DNA from: Chloroherpeton thalassium ATCC 35110
Lineage (GTDB): Bacteria; Bacteroidota; Chlorobiia; Chlorobiales; Chloroherpetonaceae
Direction of reading: 5' to 3'
DNA length: 64,000 nt
Assembly: GCF_000020525.1 (NCBI RefSeq)
Contig: NC_011026.1
Coordinates: 434,001-498,000 of the forward strand
In this document: piece after piece, positions 42,537 to 51,913 of the stretch
Position numbering within the stretch: the stretch's first letter is position 1
Layout of the letters: the number at the start of each line of letters is the position of its first letter
Program-made: the position numbers and the translations under genes
The notes under the pieces: generated by a model
Told to the model about the DNA's origin: nothing
Databases searched by the model: none
What the model saw: only the letters and a program-made list of their open reading frames with translations

Positions 42537-44054
42537 CTATTTCGAAAAACGATTTGGTGGCACAACAGGCAACTTCACGGAAACAATTGCGCCACCAGCA
42601 ACGGCGTTTTTCAAGTCCAATTCGCCGTGGTGTTCGCGAATAATTTTGTAGCAAATCGAAAGCCCCAAGCCGGTTCCGGAAGGCTTTGTCGTAAAAAACG
42701 GATCAAAGACTTTTTCAAAAGCTGATTCGGGAATGCCTGGCCCGCTGTCTTCAAACAAAGTTTCGACAAACGGCGTGAGCACGTGATTTATTCGCATCGA
42801 AGTTTTACGAGCCATTACTTTAATAAACGGCGGATTTCGGCGCTCAGCAGACGGCTGCTCTTTGATGGCTTCGATGGCGTTCATCAGTATATTTAAAAAA
42901 ACTTGATGAATTTGGTCGGGATCGACCTTCACGGCGGGCAGCTCCGGTTCAAACTGCTTTTCAACCTGAATCTGATTTTCTTTAAGATTTTCAGTCAAAA
43001 GCGAAACCACGGCGTTCACAATGCTGGAAATTTCCACCTTGACCAAATATTGACGCCGATGCCGAGCAAACGCGAACGTATCTTCAATAAACGTGTTGAT
43101 TCGATCAACCTCCTGCAAAATCCGCTGCGTATAATGATAATTATCGCTTTCTGGTTCTAAATCGTACATCATCGCCTGAACCATCGATTTGATGCCGGCC
43201 AACGGGTTTTTGACCTCGTGCGAAATGGCAGCGGCAATTTCACCAAGCGTTTGCATTTTTTCGGCTTTTTCGGCCTGAAAACGCAAATGCTTATCTTCGG
43301 TAATATCCTTAAACAACATCATGGCGCCGTCCAAGTGGCCATTTATCGAGTAGCGCGGCGAAATGGCGTATCCGATCGTGATATCTTGATCTTCATGACG
43401 AATGCGAAGTTCACCTCGATGCGACTCGCCTTGAACGAAAATTTTTTCCTTGTCCTGCTCACTCAGATTTAAAATCGCCGAAATATCTTTCCCTTGCAAC
43501 CCCAATTCATCATCATCGCCAATCAGCTTTTCAGCCGCCCGATTAAACGAAATCACCTTCGCACTTTGATCGATGATGACCACCGCTTGCTGCATCTGAT
43601 TTAAAAATCCACCGCTTTCACCACGATTCACATCGAAAGGAAATGCGTCGCAGGTTTTTTCGGCTAAAGTTTGCCGCACCACCACTTTGTTCTGGCGAAC
43701 GCGAAGCCCACGATACACGGAGTTTGCAATTTCCACATTGTCATTGACCGGATCGCCGCTAATATAAACCACATCACACGCGCCGCAGCGAATGGCTCTT
43801 ATGGCGTATTCAATTTTGTTTTCCGTAATCAACACAATGATGGGCGTTTGCACCAATCGTTGATGCAAATATTCTATCGACTCGCCGTCGTGTCCGTCAT
43901 TGTTCAGGCCAAAATAAATCAGGTCGGTGTCTTGCGGAATGGCATCGAGGGCGGTGTGCGAAAAAATCTCAACTTTGTTGGCTTGTAACTTAATGGCGCG
44001 CTGAACTTGAACAATCAGCATCGATAAAGATGATACAATGGCAATGTTCGGCAT
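42537..44054 (-). CDS. Orphan soluble histidine kinase with pseudo-receiver and PAS domain (NtrB-like)
   Basis: 505 residues, no membrane segment. Residues 1-~115 look receiver-like but lack the acidic pocket and phospho-acceptor (IAIVSSLS, DLIYFGLNNDG). A PAS domain follows (~150-250: QAVVIIDQSAKVISFNRAAEKLIG). The H-box is AAISHEVKNPLAG with His279, and the HATPase has NILMNAIEAI, EDSGPGIP, FFTTKPSGTGLGLSI. This matches the NtrB/AtoS cytoplasmic type, whose partner is usually a sigma-54 activator. No response regulator is adjacent. Confidence 0.92.
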   Translation of the reverse strand: MPNIAIVSSLSMLIVQVQRAIKLQANKVEIFSHTALDAIPQDTDLIYFGLNNDGHDGESIEYLHQRLVQTPIIVLITENKIEYAIRAIRCGACDVVYISGDPVNDNVEIANSVYRGLRVRQNKVVVRQTLAEKTCDAFPFDVNRGESGGFLNQMQQAVVIIDQSAKVISFNRAAEKLIGDDDELGLQGKDISAILNLSEQDKEKIFVQGESHRGELRIRHEDQDITIGYAISPRYSINGHLDGAMMLFKDITEDKHLRFQAEKAEKMQTLGEIAAAISHEVKNPLAGIKSMVQAMMYDLEPESDNYHYTQRILQEVDRINTFIEDTFAFARHRRQYLVKVEISSIVNAVVSLLTENLKENQIQVEKQFEPELPAVKVDPDQIHQVFLNILMNAIEAIKEQPSAERRNPPFIKVMARKTSMRINHVLTPFVETLFEDSGPGIPESAFEKVFDPFFTTKPSGTGLGLSICYKIIREHHGELDLKNAVAGGAIVSVKLPVVPPNRFSK

Positions 44055-44285
44055 AACTCAAACATGAATGAGGTTGTGAGCCTTTTTTTCAACGAAAAAT
44101 AATATCGCTTTTCGTCGCTTAACTTAACCTAAAAAAACATTTCTCTTTTCATAATCGTGCGACTCGTTGATGACCGACAACATCGCCAGTTTTTAGCTGA
44201 ACGCCCGAATCTTTTCGATAGCTTTTCAGCCGCATGCTACGCTTGTGATTTTTCTCTGAAAAAATGCTCAAAAATGATCCCGCGC

Positions 44286-45260
44286 TCACGATTTGGTTTC
44301 AGCGTCTTCCATCGAAGCCGGCGCTTGCTGCACTGTCGGTTTGGCGACTTCGACCACTTTTATCGCGAGTTGGAGGCTTTCACCAGCTTCAAGCTTCGAC
44401 GGATAATATTTTGCAAATTTTACCAAATCGGCTTTTTCCAAAATGAGCTTCGCATTTTCGGCTTGCTCGCGAAGCTGCGCTTTCAACATGGCCGAGTGGA
44501 TTTCGGCTGTCAGCTGCTCCTGAGCCGGAATTTGATAAAATCGTTCTAAGAACACGCGAAGCGCATCGCTCAAGTCGGTGTAGTAATTTCTATAATGAAC
44601 CTCCGTTTCAAACGGATATTGCTTCAACGCACTGAGTTTTTCCATCGCCTCGTCGTAAGGCGGCTTTTGTGGTTTTGGTTTCGATGTGGTTGCAGGCGTT
44701 TGGCGGTTCTTGGCTTTATAAATCAAATACGCAATCAAAGCCACAAGCGCGATTCCGGCAATCACCGCCGCGTAAATCCAAGCAGGAAGGTCGGGCGTTT
44801 GTACGGGTTTGATGTCGGCAATGCTTTTCTGTGTCGAATCCAAAACGGAACGCACAAAAACGGGTTTTGCAGGAACTTGCAATTTTCCTTCCGCTGCACC
44901 GGGTTGATCTTCTATGTAGCGCAAAATGATCGGCGGCACATAGTGAAGCCCCGTTTCAAAAATGGTCAGCGTGTAGTGAAGGTCATCTTGAACGCGCTCC
45001 GCGTTCGTTTCGCTATGGCGTTCAAGCTTTCTGATTTCAAATGGCGCAAAAATCGTATCGGCTTCGGTCGGATACGCAACGGAAACACTGGGCTCGTGCA
45101 AAACACGAAGCGTATAGAAAATATTGTCGCCGATGGTGCAAGTGTCGGTTGAAACTTCAACGCTGACGCTTGGCTCAGCTGCAGCGCTGACCTGCGGAAG
45201 CGCAACAAGCAAGCCATAGAGAAGCAACGCCCAAATTTTGTTTATCAAACTTTTCATCAT
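44286..45260 (-). CDS. BatD/DUF4381-like membrane protein
   Basis: 324 residues. Signal peptide (ALLLYGLLVALPQVSAAAE), beta-rich periplasmic region (~30-150: VSVEVSTDTCTIGDNIFYTLRV..., TLTIFETGLHYVPPIILRY), one membrane helix (~168-188: WIYAAVIAGIALVALIAYLIY), then a cytoplasmic helical domain with YRNYYTDLSDALRVFLERFYQIPAQEQLT as in DUF4381/BatD tails. Genes of this kind accompany MoxR-type AAA+ and VWA proteins (Bat operons). Here a DUF58 protein gene lies 76 bp upstream. Confidence 0.8.
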   Translation of the reverse strand: MMKSLINKIWALLLYGLLVALPQVSAAAEPSVSVEVSTDTCTIGDNIFYTLRVLHEPSVSVAYPTEADTIFAPFEIRKLERHSETNAERVQDDLHYTLTIFETGLHYVPPIILRYIEDQPGAAEGKLQVPAKPVFVRSVLDSTQKSIADIKPVQTPDLPAWIYAAVIAGIALVALIAYLIYKAKNRQTPATTSKPKPQKPPYDEAMEKLSALKQYPFETEVHYRNYYTDLSDALRVFLERFYQIPAQEQLTAEIHSAMLKAQLREQAENAKLILEKADLVKFAKYYPSKLEAGESLQLAIKVVEVAKPTVQQAPASMEDAETKS

Positions 45261-45336
45261 GCAAGAGACTTATCCAATTTTTGTTCCACCTGACGGACTT
45301 TATTTTTTTAACAAACCGCCGCTCTGCAAACATCCG

Positions 45337-46221
45337 TCAATGCCGTTTTTCTCTGCGACGGAAAAACGCGGTCAATGGCTTAATATAAGATTCGGCTGTC
45401 GAGACGCTCACCATATCAATTTTCATGCGCTGAAGTTGCGCTCTTCGATAATCCAAAAACTGCTCCATGCGTCGCGCGTAGCTGCCACGAAATTGCTCGT
45501 CGTAGGTATCCACTAAATAATGCTCGCCGGTTTCAGCATCTTCGAGCTCAAGCAAGCCAACACGTGGAAGCTCGAATTCGCGCGGGTCGGAGACATGAAT
45601 CGCGATAAAATCATGCTTGCGGCTCATCACGCGAAAGCTGTGCTCAAACTGATAGCCCATCAAATCGCTGACCAAAAAGACGATCGATCGCCGTTTCAAG
45701 ACGCGCGCGGCCAAATCCACCGCGCCGCCGATGTTGGTTTGCTTGCCTCTGGGGCGAAAATGAAAAATGTCGCGCAAAATCCGCAACACGTGGCTGCGAC
45801 CTTTGCGTGGCGGAATGAACTTTTCAACCACATCGGTAAAAATCATCAAGCCGACTTTGTCGTTATTTTTGATGGCGCTAAAAGCCAACGTTGCGCAAAT
45901 CTCCGCGGCCAAGTCGCGCTTAAATTGATTTGCCGTGCCAAACACGCCCGAGCCCGAACCATCAAACAAAATCATCATGCTTTGCTCGCGCTCTTCTTCA
46001 AACATCTTGATAAACACATCGTCGCTGCGAGCCGATACATTCCAATCGATGGTGCGCACATCGTCGCCAAACTGATACTCGCGCACTTCGGCAAATTCCA
46101 TTCCGCGCCCTTTGAACGCGGAGTGGTATTCGCCGCTGAAAATATTATTCACAAGCCCGCGTGTTCGAATTTCAAGCAGACGAATTTTCTGAAAAATGTC
46201 TTTATCTAATGCCTCGGACAT
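45337..46221 (-). CDS. DUF58 protein of a MoxR/Bat-type cluster
   Basis: 294 residues. Marks of DUF58: FSGEYHSAFKGRGMEFAEVREYQFGDDVRTIDWNVSARSDDVFIKMFEEERE, then a VWA-like core with MILFDGSGSGVFG (MIDAS-like DxSxS partly changed to DGSGS) and IVFLVSDLMG. DUF58 proteins work with MoxR ATPases in protein-complex maturation. No moxR is visible within the window; it may be just beyond or elsewhere. Confidence 0.88.
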   Translation of the reverse strand: MSEALDKDIFQKIRLLEIRTRGLVNNIFSGEYHSAFKGRGMEFAEVREYQFGDDVRTIDWNVSARSDDVFIKMFEEEREQSMMILFDGSGSGVFGTANQFKRDLAAEICATLAFSAIKNNDKVGLMIFTDVVEKFIPPRKGRSHVLRILRDIFHFRPRGKQTNIGGAVDLAARVLKRRSIVFLVSDLMGYQFEHSFRVMSRKHDFIAIHVSDPREFELPRVGLLELEDAETGEHYLVDTYDEQFRGSYARRMEQFLDYRRAQLQRMKIDMVSVSTAESYIKPLTAFFRRREKRH

Positions 46222-47107
46222 AATTTCCCTGAACCAAAATTAAGCAAAACGTTTGTGTTGATAATTGGTGCTGAATTTACGGGGATTCGTGCTGAACAAA
46301 AAAGCCTTTTTCAGCCCTTAAGCCAATAGCAGCATTTCTGGGATTTCTATGACCACAACCGATCGATTGACTTCGGTGGGATCAAACTCGTCTCCGCTAC
46401 CGATGACAAAAACGAACCATGTCATTCTGAGGCTTCTGAAGCCGAAGAATCCAACGTAGCCGGCGCATAGTTGCTTCGCTAAGAAGCTCAGCATGACAAC
46501 TCGCCGTTTGTCATCTTGACCGTTTATCACAATTCAATGTCGCCCTTTGTCGTACGCTCAGGGCGACTTCTTTAAAAGTCTATCCTCGTCTCCGCCTACC
46601 GATGACAAAAACGAACCATGTCATTCTGAGGCTTCTGAAGCCGAAGAATCCAACGTAGCCGGCGCATAGTTGCTTCGCTAAGAAGCTCAGCATGACAACT
46701 CGCCGTTTGTCATCTTGACCGTTTATCACAATTCAATGTCGCCGGCACATGGATGCTTCGCTAAGAAGCTCAGCATGACAACTCGCCGTTTGTCATCTTG
46801 ACCGTTTATCACAATTCAATGTCGCCCTTTGTCGTACGCTCAGGGCGACTTCTTTAAAAGTCTATCCTCGTCTCCGCTACCGATGACAAAAACGAACCAT
46901 GTCATTCTGAGGCTTCTGAAGCCGAAGAATCCAACGTATCCAGCATATGGATGCTTCGCTAAGAAGCTCAGCATGACAACTCGCCGTTTGTCATCTTGAC
47001 CGTTTATCACAATTCAATGTCGCCGGCACATGGATGCTTCGCTAAGAAGCTCAGCATGACAACTCGCCGTTTGTCATCTTGACTGTTTAGCTATAAGCAA
47101 CGATTAT
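46222..47107. repeat. Complex tandem array of palindromic repeats (46387-47090)
   Basis: The unit starts at CTCGTCTCCGCTACCGATG and occurs at 46387, 46586 and 46867. Spacing is ~199 and then 281 bp, the second longer because an ~82-bp sub-unit (CAATGTCGCCGGCACATGG ... TTGACC) is duplicated. Within each unit TCATTCTGAGGCTTCTGAAG and GCTTCGCTAAGAAGCTCAGC pair into hairpins. The last copy ends 17 bp from the czcA stop codon. The other bases of this stretch (46222-46386, 47091-47107) carry nothing I recognise. Confidence 0.85.
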
Positions 47108-50100
47108 TCATCCCCGCTTCCGTCTCAAAACCCGTTCTTCCATTGTTTCATAAACCGTCGGCAAGACGAGCAGCGTTAAGAGCGTTGAGGTGATGAGGCC
47201 GCCGATGACAACCGTCGCAAGCGGTCGCTGCACTTCCGCGCCGACGCCGTGCGACGTCGCCATCGGGATGAAGCCCAAGCTGGCCACGAGCGCCGTCATC
47301 AAGACCGGGCGCAGCCGCGTTTTGCACGCCGAGATGATCGCCGTGTTTAAGTCCCAATCGGGATGCGTTTCGCGCAAATCGTTGATGTAGGAAATCAGCA
47401 CCACGCCGTTTAGCACCGCCACGCCGAACAGCGCAATAAATCCGATGGATGCCGTCACCGACAGCGGCAAATCGCGCAAGAGCAACGCAAATACCCCGCC
47501 AATCGTCGCAAACGGCAAATTCACAAGAATCAACGCCGCGTAGCGAATTTGCCCGAACATCAAATACAGCAGCACGAAAATGATGAAAATCGCCAGCGGC
47601 ACGACGATTGCAAGCCGTGTCATCGCGCGTTCCTGATTTTCAAATTGCCCGCCGTAATCGATTAAATACCCGGGCTTCATCTTCACGGTGGATTCAATTT
47701 TTGTGCGAAGCTCTTCGACATAGCTGCCGATGTCGCGCCCGTCGATGTTGCACTCGACGACGAGCCGGCGTTGGCTGCTTTCGTGGCTGACTTGCGCCGG
47801 CCCTTCGGTCTGTTCAAACCGCGCCAGTTGCCCCAACGGCAGACGGCTGTTTCGATCTGGCAGCGGAATCAAAATATTTTTCAGCGATAGGATTTGTTCT
47901 CGGGCGTTTTTTTCAAATCTGACCAACACGCCGTAGCGCTGCCGCCCTTCCAAAATTTCCGTCGCAACCTTGCCGCCGACGGCGGTTTCAATTGCCGTTT
48001 GCACATCGGCGATGCTCAGGCCGTAACGCGCCGTTTCGTTCCGATCGATATGCAGGTTCAAATACGGCTGCCCGCTGACTTGCTCGACCAGCACCGACGC
48101 CGTACCTTGCACGCCGAGCGCGATTTCTTCAATCGCATGGGCGTAACGCTCCAAGTCGTCGTAATCGTCGCCGAAAATTTTGACCGCCACATCAGCTTTC
48201 GTGCCAGAAACCAGCTCGTTCACACGCATGGCAATCGGCTGCGAAAAATTAATATACATGCCCGAAGTGACCGGCTCAATCGCCTTGCGCAAGGTGTCTT
48301 CCAGCGCGGATTTGGTCTCGGCGGTCGTCCAAGTTTCAATCGGGTTGAGGATGACGAAAATGTCCGTTTCATGCACGCCCATGTAATCGTTGGCGATATC
48401 GGGGCGTCCGGTTTTGGCGACCACCGTTTTCACCTCCGGGAATTTTTTCAAAATGCGCGAAATTTTTTCGCCCTTCTCGATGCTTTTGTCAAGCGAAACC
48501 GACGGCAGCATTTTCGCCTCAATCAAACTGTTGCCTTCGTCAAGCTCCGGCAAAAATTCGCGCCCCATAAACGGCACGGTCGCAAAGGTGAGCGCGAGCA
48601 GCACGACCGCAATCGCAAGCGTCAGGAAACGATGCCGAAGCGCCGCGCGAAGTACGGTTTCGTAATGCGGCTGAAGCCAGGTTAAAAGCTTGTTTTCCTT
48701 TTCCTTCACATCGCCTTTAAAAACAAACGTTGCGAAAACCGGAACAACCCCGAGCGCAAGAATCAGCGAGCCGAAAATCGCAAAGCCGACCGCAAAGGCC
48801 ATCGGCGAAAAAAGCTTGCCCTCCATGCCCTGCAAAGTGAGAATCGGGACATAAACCATCAGAATAATCATCACGCCGAAGAAAATCGGGCGCGAGACCT
48901 CGTAGGCGCTCTCGCGAATCACATGAATGCGATCGCCTTTTTTATCGTGTTCGAGCCGCCGAATGATGTTTTCCATCATCACCACCGAACCGTCGACGAC
49001 CATGCCGAAGTCAATCGCGCCGAGCGACATCAAGTTGGCCGAAAGCCCCAGCCAATTCATGCCGATAAAGGTGAAAAACATGGAAAATGGAATCACCGCC
49101 GCCACAATCAGCGCCGCGCGCAAGTTGCCCAAAAACGCAACCAACACGAACACCACCAGCAAACCGCCTTCAATCAGGTTGGTTTGAACGGTTTGGATGG
49201 TGCGCAAAACGAGTGTGGTTTGATCGTAAAATGACTCAATTTCGATGCCTTGCGGTTTTAAAATCCGGTTCAAATCGTCGACTTTTTCCTGAACGCGCTG
49301 AATCACCTCGCGCGAATTTTCGCCGCGAAGCATCATCACAATGCCGGTCACAGCCTCGCCCTTGCCATCGCGCGTGACCGCACCCTGCCGAATCTCGCTG
49401 CCGACGCTCACCTCCGCCACATCCTTGATGAAAATCGGCACGTTGTTGTTTGTGCCAACGGCGATGTTTTTCAAGTCCTCCGTCCCGCTTGCCATGCCCA
49501 GCCCGCGAATGATGTACTGCTCGTCGTTATGCTCGATGAAATTGCCGGAGCTGATGGAATTTCCCTTTTCCAGCGCTTCGAAAACGTCCGAGAGCGTCAG
49601 CCCGTAGGTTTGCAATTTAAGCGGCGAAACGGCCACTTGATATTGCTTGACAAACCCGCCGAAGCTGTTGACCTCCGTGACGCCCGGAATGGTTTTGAGC
49701 TGCTGCTTGACGACATAGTCTTGAATGCCGCGCAACTCCATCGCCGAATAATGAGCGCCTTTCACCTCGTATTGGTAAATTTCACCTAACGCCGAACTTA
49801 GCGGCCCGATCGTCGGTTCGGAAGCCGCTGGCGGCAAATCGCCTTTGACACTTTGAAGCCGCTCCATCACAATTTGCCTTGCAAAATACGGATCGACGTT
49901 GTCCTCAAAAACGACCGTTACCACCGACAGGCCGTATTTGGAAATCGAGCGAAGCTCCGTCATATCGGGCAGGCCGTTCATGGCGGTTTCAATCGGAAAA
50001 GTTACCAATCGTTCGGTTTCAACCGGCGACAGCCCACTGACTGCCGTGATAATTTGAACTTGGTTGTTGGTTACATCGGGCTGCGAATCGATAGGAATTT

Positions 50101-50197
50101 CGCGCAAGGAATAAAATCCTAACGCCGCGAGAATGATAATGCCGCCAATCACGCCGAGGCGCTCGCGCATCGAGATTTCTATAAATTTATTTAACAT
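47108..50197 (-). CDS. czcA: HME-type RND efflux pump, czcA-like
   Basis: 1029 residues, the full RND length. Twelve membrane helices in two halves with large periplasmic loops. The proton-relay helix reads AIDFGMVVDGSVVMMENI, the DFG...DGxxVMxEN type of divalent-cation (Zn/Co/Cd/Ni) pumps rather than the Cu/Ag type. N-terminal REIPIDSQPDVTNNQVQIITAV and C-terminal DGRDIGSYVEELRTKI are typical. The substrate metal is uncertain. The gene follows czcB and czcC on the minus strand. Confidence 0.94.
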   Translation of the reverse strand: MLNKFIEISMRERLGVIGGIIILAALGFYSLREIPIDSQPDVTNNQVQIITAVSGLSPVETERLVTFPIETAMNGLPDMTELRSISKYGLSVVTVVFEDNVDPYFARQIVMERLQSVKGDLPPAASEPTIGPLSSALGEIYQYEVKGAHYSAMELRGIQDYVVKQQLKTIPGVTEVNSFGGFVKQYQVAVSPLKLQTYGLTLSDVFEALEKGNSISSGNFIEHNDEQYIIRGLGMASGTEDLKNIAVGTNNNVPIFIKDVAEVSVGSEIRQGAVTRDGKGEAVTGIVMMLRGENSREVIQRVQEKVDDLNRILKPQGIEIESFYDQTTLVLRTIQTVQTNLIEGGLLVVFVLVAFLGNLRAALIVAAVIPFSMFFTFIGMNWLGLSANLMSLGAIDFGMVVDGSVVMMENIIRRLEHDKKGDRIHVIRESAYEVSRPIFFGVMIILMVYVPILTLQGMEGKLFSPMAFAVGFAIFGSLILALGVVPVFATFVFKGDVKEKENKLLTWLQPHYETVLRAALRHRFLTLAIAVVLLALTFATVPFMGREFLPELDEGNSLIEAKMLPSVSLDKSIEKGEKISRILKKFPEVKTVVAKTGRPDIANDYMGVHETDIFVILNPIETWTTAETKSALEDTLRKAIEPVTSGMYINFSQPIAMRVNELVSGTKADVAVKIFGDDYDDLERYAHAIEEIALGVQGTASVLVEQVSGQPYLNLHIDRNETARYGLSIADVQTAIETAVGGKVATEILEGRQRYGVLVRFEKNAREQILSLKNILIPLPDRNSRLPLGQLARFEQTEGPAQVSHESSQRRLVVECNIDGRDIGSYVEELRTKIESTVKMKPGYLIDYGGQFENQERAMTRLAIVVPLAIFIIFVLLYLMFGQIRYAALILVNLPFATIGGVFALLLRDLPLSVTASIGFIALFGVAVLNGVVLISYINDLRETHPDWDLNTAIISACKTRLRPVLMTALVASLGFIPMATSHGVGAEVQRPLATVVIGGLITSTLLTLLVLPTVYETMEERVLRRKRG

Positions 50198-50229
50198 GTG
50201 CGTCTTGTTTGTATCAAAATTAGCTGCGA

Positions 50230-51396
50230 TTACTCCTCCATTTCCGAGGCTTTAATTTCTGACTTCAGGAAGAAAACGCCTTCCGAAACCACCGTTTCAC
50301 CCTCGCCGACGCCTTCGCTCAGGGCGACCTGCGCTTGCGTCTCGTAAAGTGGCACAACCGTGCGCTGCTCAAAAACCCGCTCGGCTTTTCTGACAAACAC
50401 GAACTTCTTTTCCCCGTCAATGCCGACCGCGCCGGCAGGCAGAAGAAAAGCTGGCTCTTTGGCGCGCGCGTGGATCCACATTTCCGCGTGCATCGAAGGC
50501 TTGAGCCGATAATCGGGATTTTGCAAAACGGCGCGAACCGAAAGTGCATGGGTGACTTCATCTAATGTTGTCCCGACGCTTTCAATCGTGGCCAAAAGTT
50601 TTTCGCGATGATTTTCGCCGAAAAAGACTTCCACTTTTTGCCCTTCAGCGACTTTATGAAAATCCGGTTCGAAGATGCTTCCGACGAGCATCACTTTGGA
50701 AAGGTTGTGAATTTTGAAAAGCGTTTGTTCGGGCAAAACATACTCACCGATTCGCGCCGAGCGGGCGCTTAAAAAACCGGAAATCGGTGCGCGAATCCCG
50801 ACGCTCGTTACCCGCGTGTCGGGATTTTTTTTCATGTCCTCAATTTCGCGCGAGCTAAAACCGATGGCTGCCACCCGACTTTCTGCCGCATAGAGCGACG
50901 CTTTGGCGATTTTCAGTCGCGCTTCAGCTTCGGCAAGCGCCTTGCCTGAAATGATATTTTCGTCGGACAGCGAGGCTTTGCGCCGCAAATCGCTTTCAGC
51001 AACTTCCAGTTCGGCGGCGCACTGTTTTAAGTCCGCCGTCGCTGCACCGATTTCGGCGCTTTCCAAAACCGCGAGCGGTGCGCCGGCCTGCACAAATTGG
51101 CTGAGCTTCGCACCCACGCTTTTTATCCGTCCCGCCACAAGCGAGCCGACAAAGGCTTCGCTATTTGGCATCGGGAAAATTTCCGCCGGAACGGTCAGCA
51201 AAAATTCAATCGGCTCGTAAGTGACCGTCGCAAAGGCCAAATTCGCCCGCTGAAATTTCGCCTCACTCAGTTCGACCACCGACGCTTGAACGGTGCTTGG
51301 CGCGTCTTCCGTCTCCTTCGGTGCATCGTCGTTTTGGCAACCCGCTAAAATGAATAGGCTAAGCAGCCAAGCCAAAAATGTAGCAATGTGTTTCAT
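50230..51396 (-). CDS. czcB: Membrane-fusion lipoprotein, czcB-like
   Basis: About 388 residues from ATG 51396, supported by CAGGAG upstream. Lipoprotein signal ending LFILAGC, then an HlyD/MFP layout: barrel strand (FVGSLVAGRIKSVGAKLSQFVQAGAPLAVLESAEIG), helical hairpin with ALAEAEARLKIAKASLYAAESR, barrel and membrane-proximal domains. It connects the CzcA pump to the CzcC outer-membrane channel. A 95-bp tandem array separates it from czcC. Confidence 0.93.
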   Translation of the reverse strand: MKHIATFLAWLLSLFILAGCQNDDAPKETEDAPSTVQASVVELSEAKFQRANLAFATVTYEPIEFLLTVPAEIFPMPNSEAFVGSLVAGRIKSVGAKLSQFVQAGAPLAVLESAEIGAATADLKQCAAELEVAESDLRRKASLSDENIISGKALAEAEARLKIAKASLYAAESRVAAIGFSSREIEDMKKNPDTRVTSVGIRAPISGFLSARSARIGEYVLPEQTLFKIHNLSKVMLVGSIFEPDFHKVAEGQKVEVFFGENHREKLLATIESVGTTLDEVTHALSVRAVLQNPDYRLKPSMHAEMWIHARAKEPAFLLPAGAVGIDGEKKFVFVRKAERVFEQRTVVPLYETQAQVALSEGVGEGETVVSEGVFFLKSEIKASEMEE

Positions 51397-51913
51397 AACT
51401 GTTCTCCTGATACATGTTCGCATTAAATGTTTCCGACTGCCTGAAAAATGTAAATCGATGGATGACAAGTTTCTTTTCTGTCATGCTGAACGAAGTGAAG
51501 CATCCATAGTGGATTCTTCGCCTCGCCGGCTCAGAATGACATTCGCTTTCGCCATTCAGAATGACATTTCCTTTGTCATGCTGAACGACTTGCTTCCGAA
51601 TCAGTGAAGCATCCATAGTGGATTCTTCGCCTCGCCGGCTCAGAATGACATTCGCTTTCGCCATTCAGAATGACATTTCCTTTGTCATGCTGAACGAAGT
51701 GAAGCATCCATAGTGGATTCTTCGCCTCGCCGGCTCAGAATGACATTCGCTTTCGCCATTCAGAATGACATTTCCTTTGTCATGCTGAACGAAGTGAAGC
51801 ATCCATAGTGGATTCTTCGCCTCGCCGGCTCAGAATGACATTCGCTTTCGCCATTCAGAATGACAGGATTCCTCTTTGTCTTATTCATATTCAACATTTC
51901 GCTCTAAGCGTTT
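51397..51913. repeat. 95-bp tandem repeats between czcB and czcC (51476-51866)
   Basis: Four copies beginning TCATGCTGAACGAAGTGAAG at 51481, 51576, 51685 and 51780. Spacings are 95, 109 and 95; the second copy carries a 14-bp insertion. Each contains GAAGCATCCATAGTGGATTC and CTCGCCGGCTCAGAATGACA, inverted against TCATGCTGA. Related to the repeats at 8814 and 46387. It is not a CRISPR: the copies are contiguous, with no variable spacers. Otherwise the gap contains the czcB ribosome-binding site. Confidence 0.85.

Noticed and set aside
46318-46530. 70-residue minus-strand frame in the repeat array
   Set aside because: It is made of repeat sequence and has no independent protein features.
46387-47090. 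Possible CRISPR array
   Set aside because: Repeats are contiguous units of ~80-280 bp with hairpins, not short repeats with unique spacers, and no cas genes are present.
51476-51866. Possible CRISPR array
   Set aside because: Copies are contiguous 95-bp units with no spacers; only one copy differs by an insertion.
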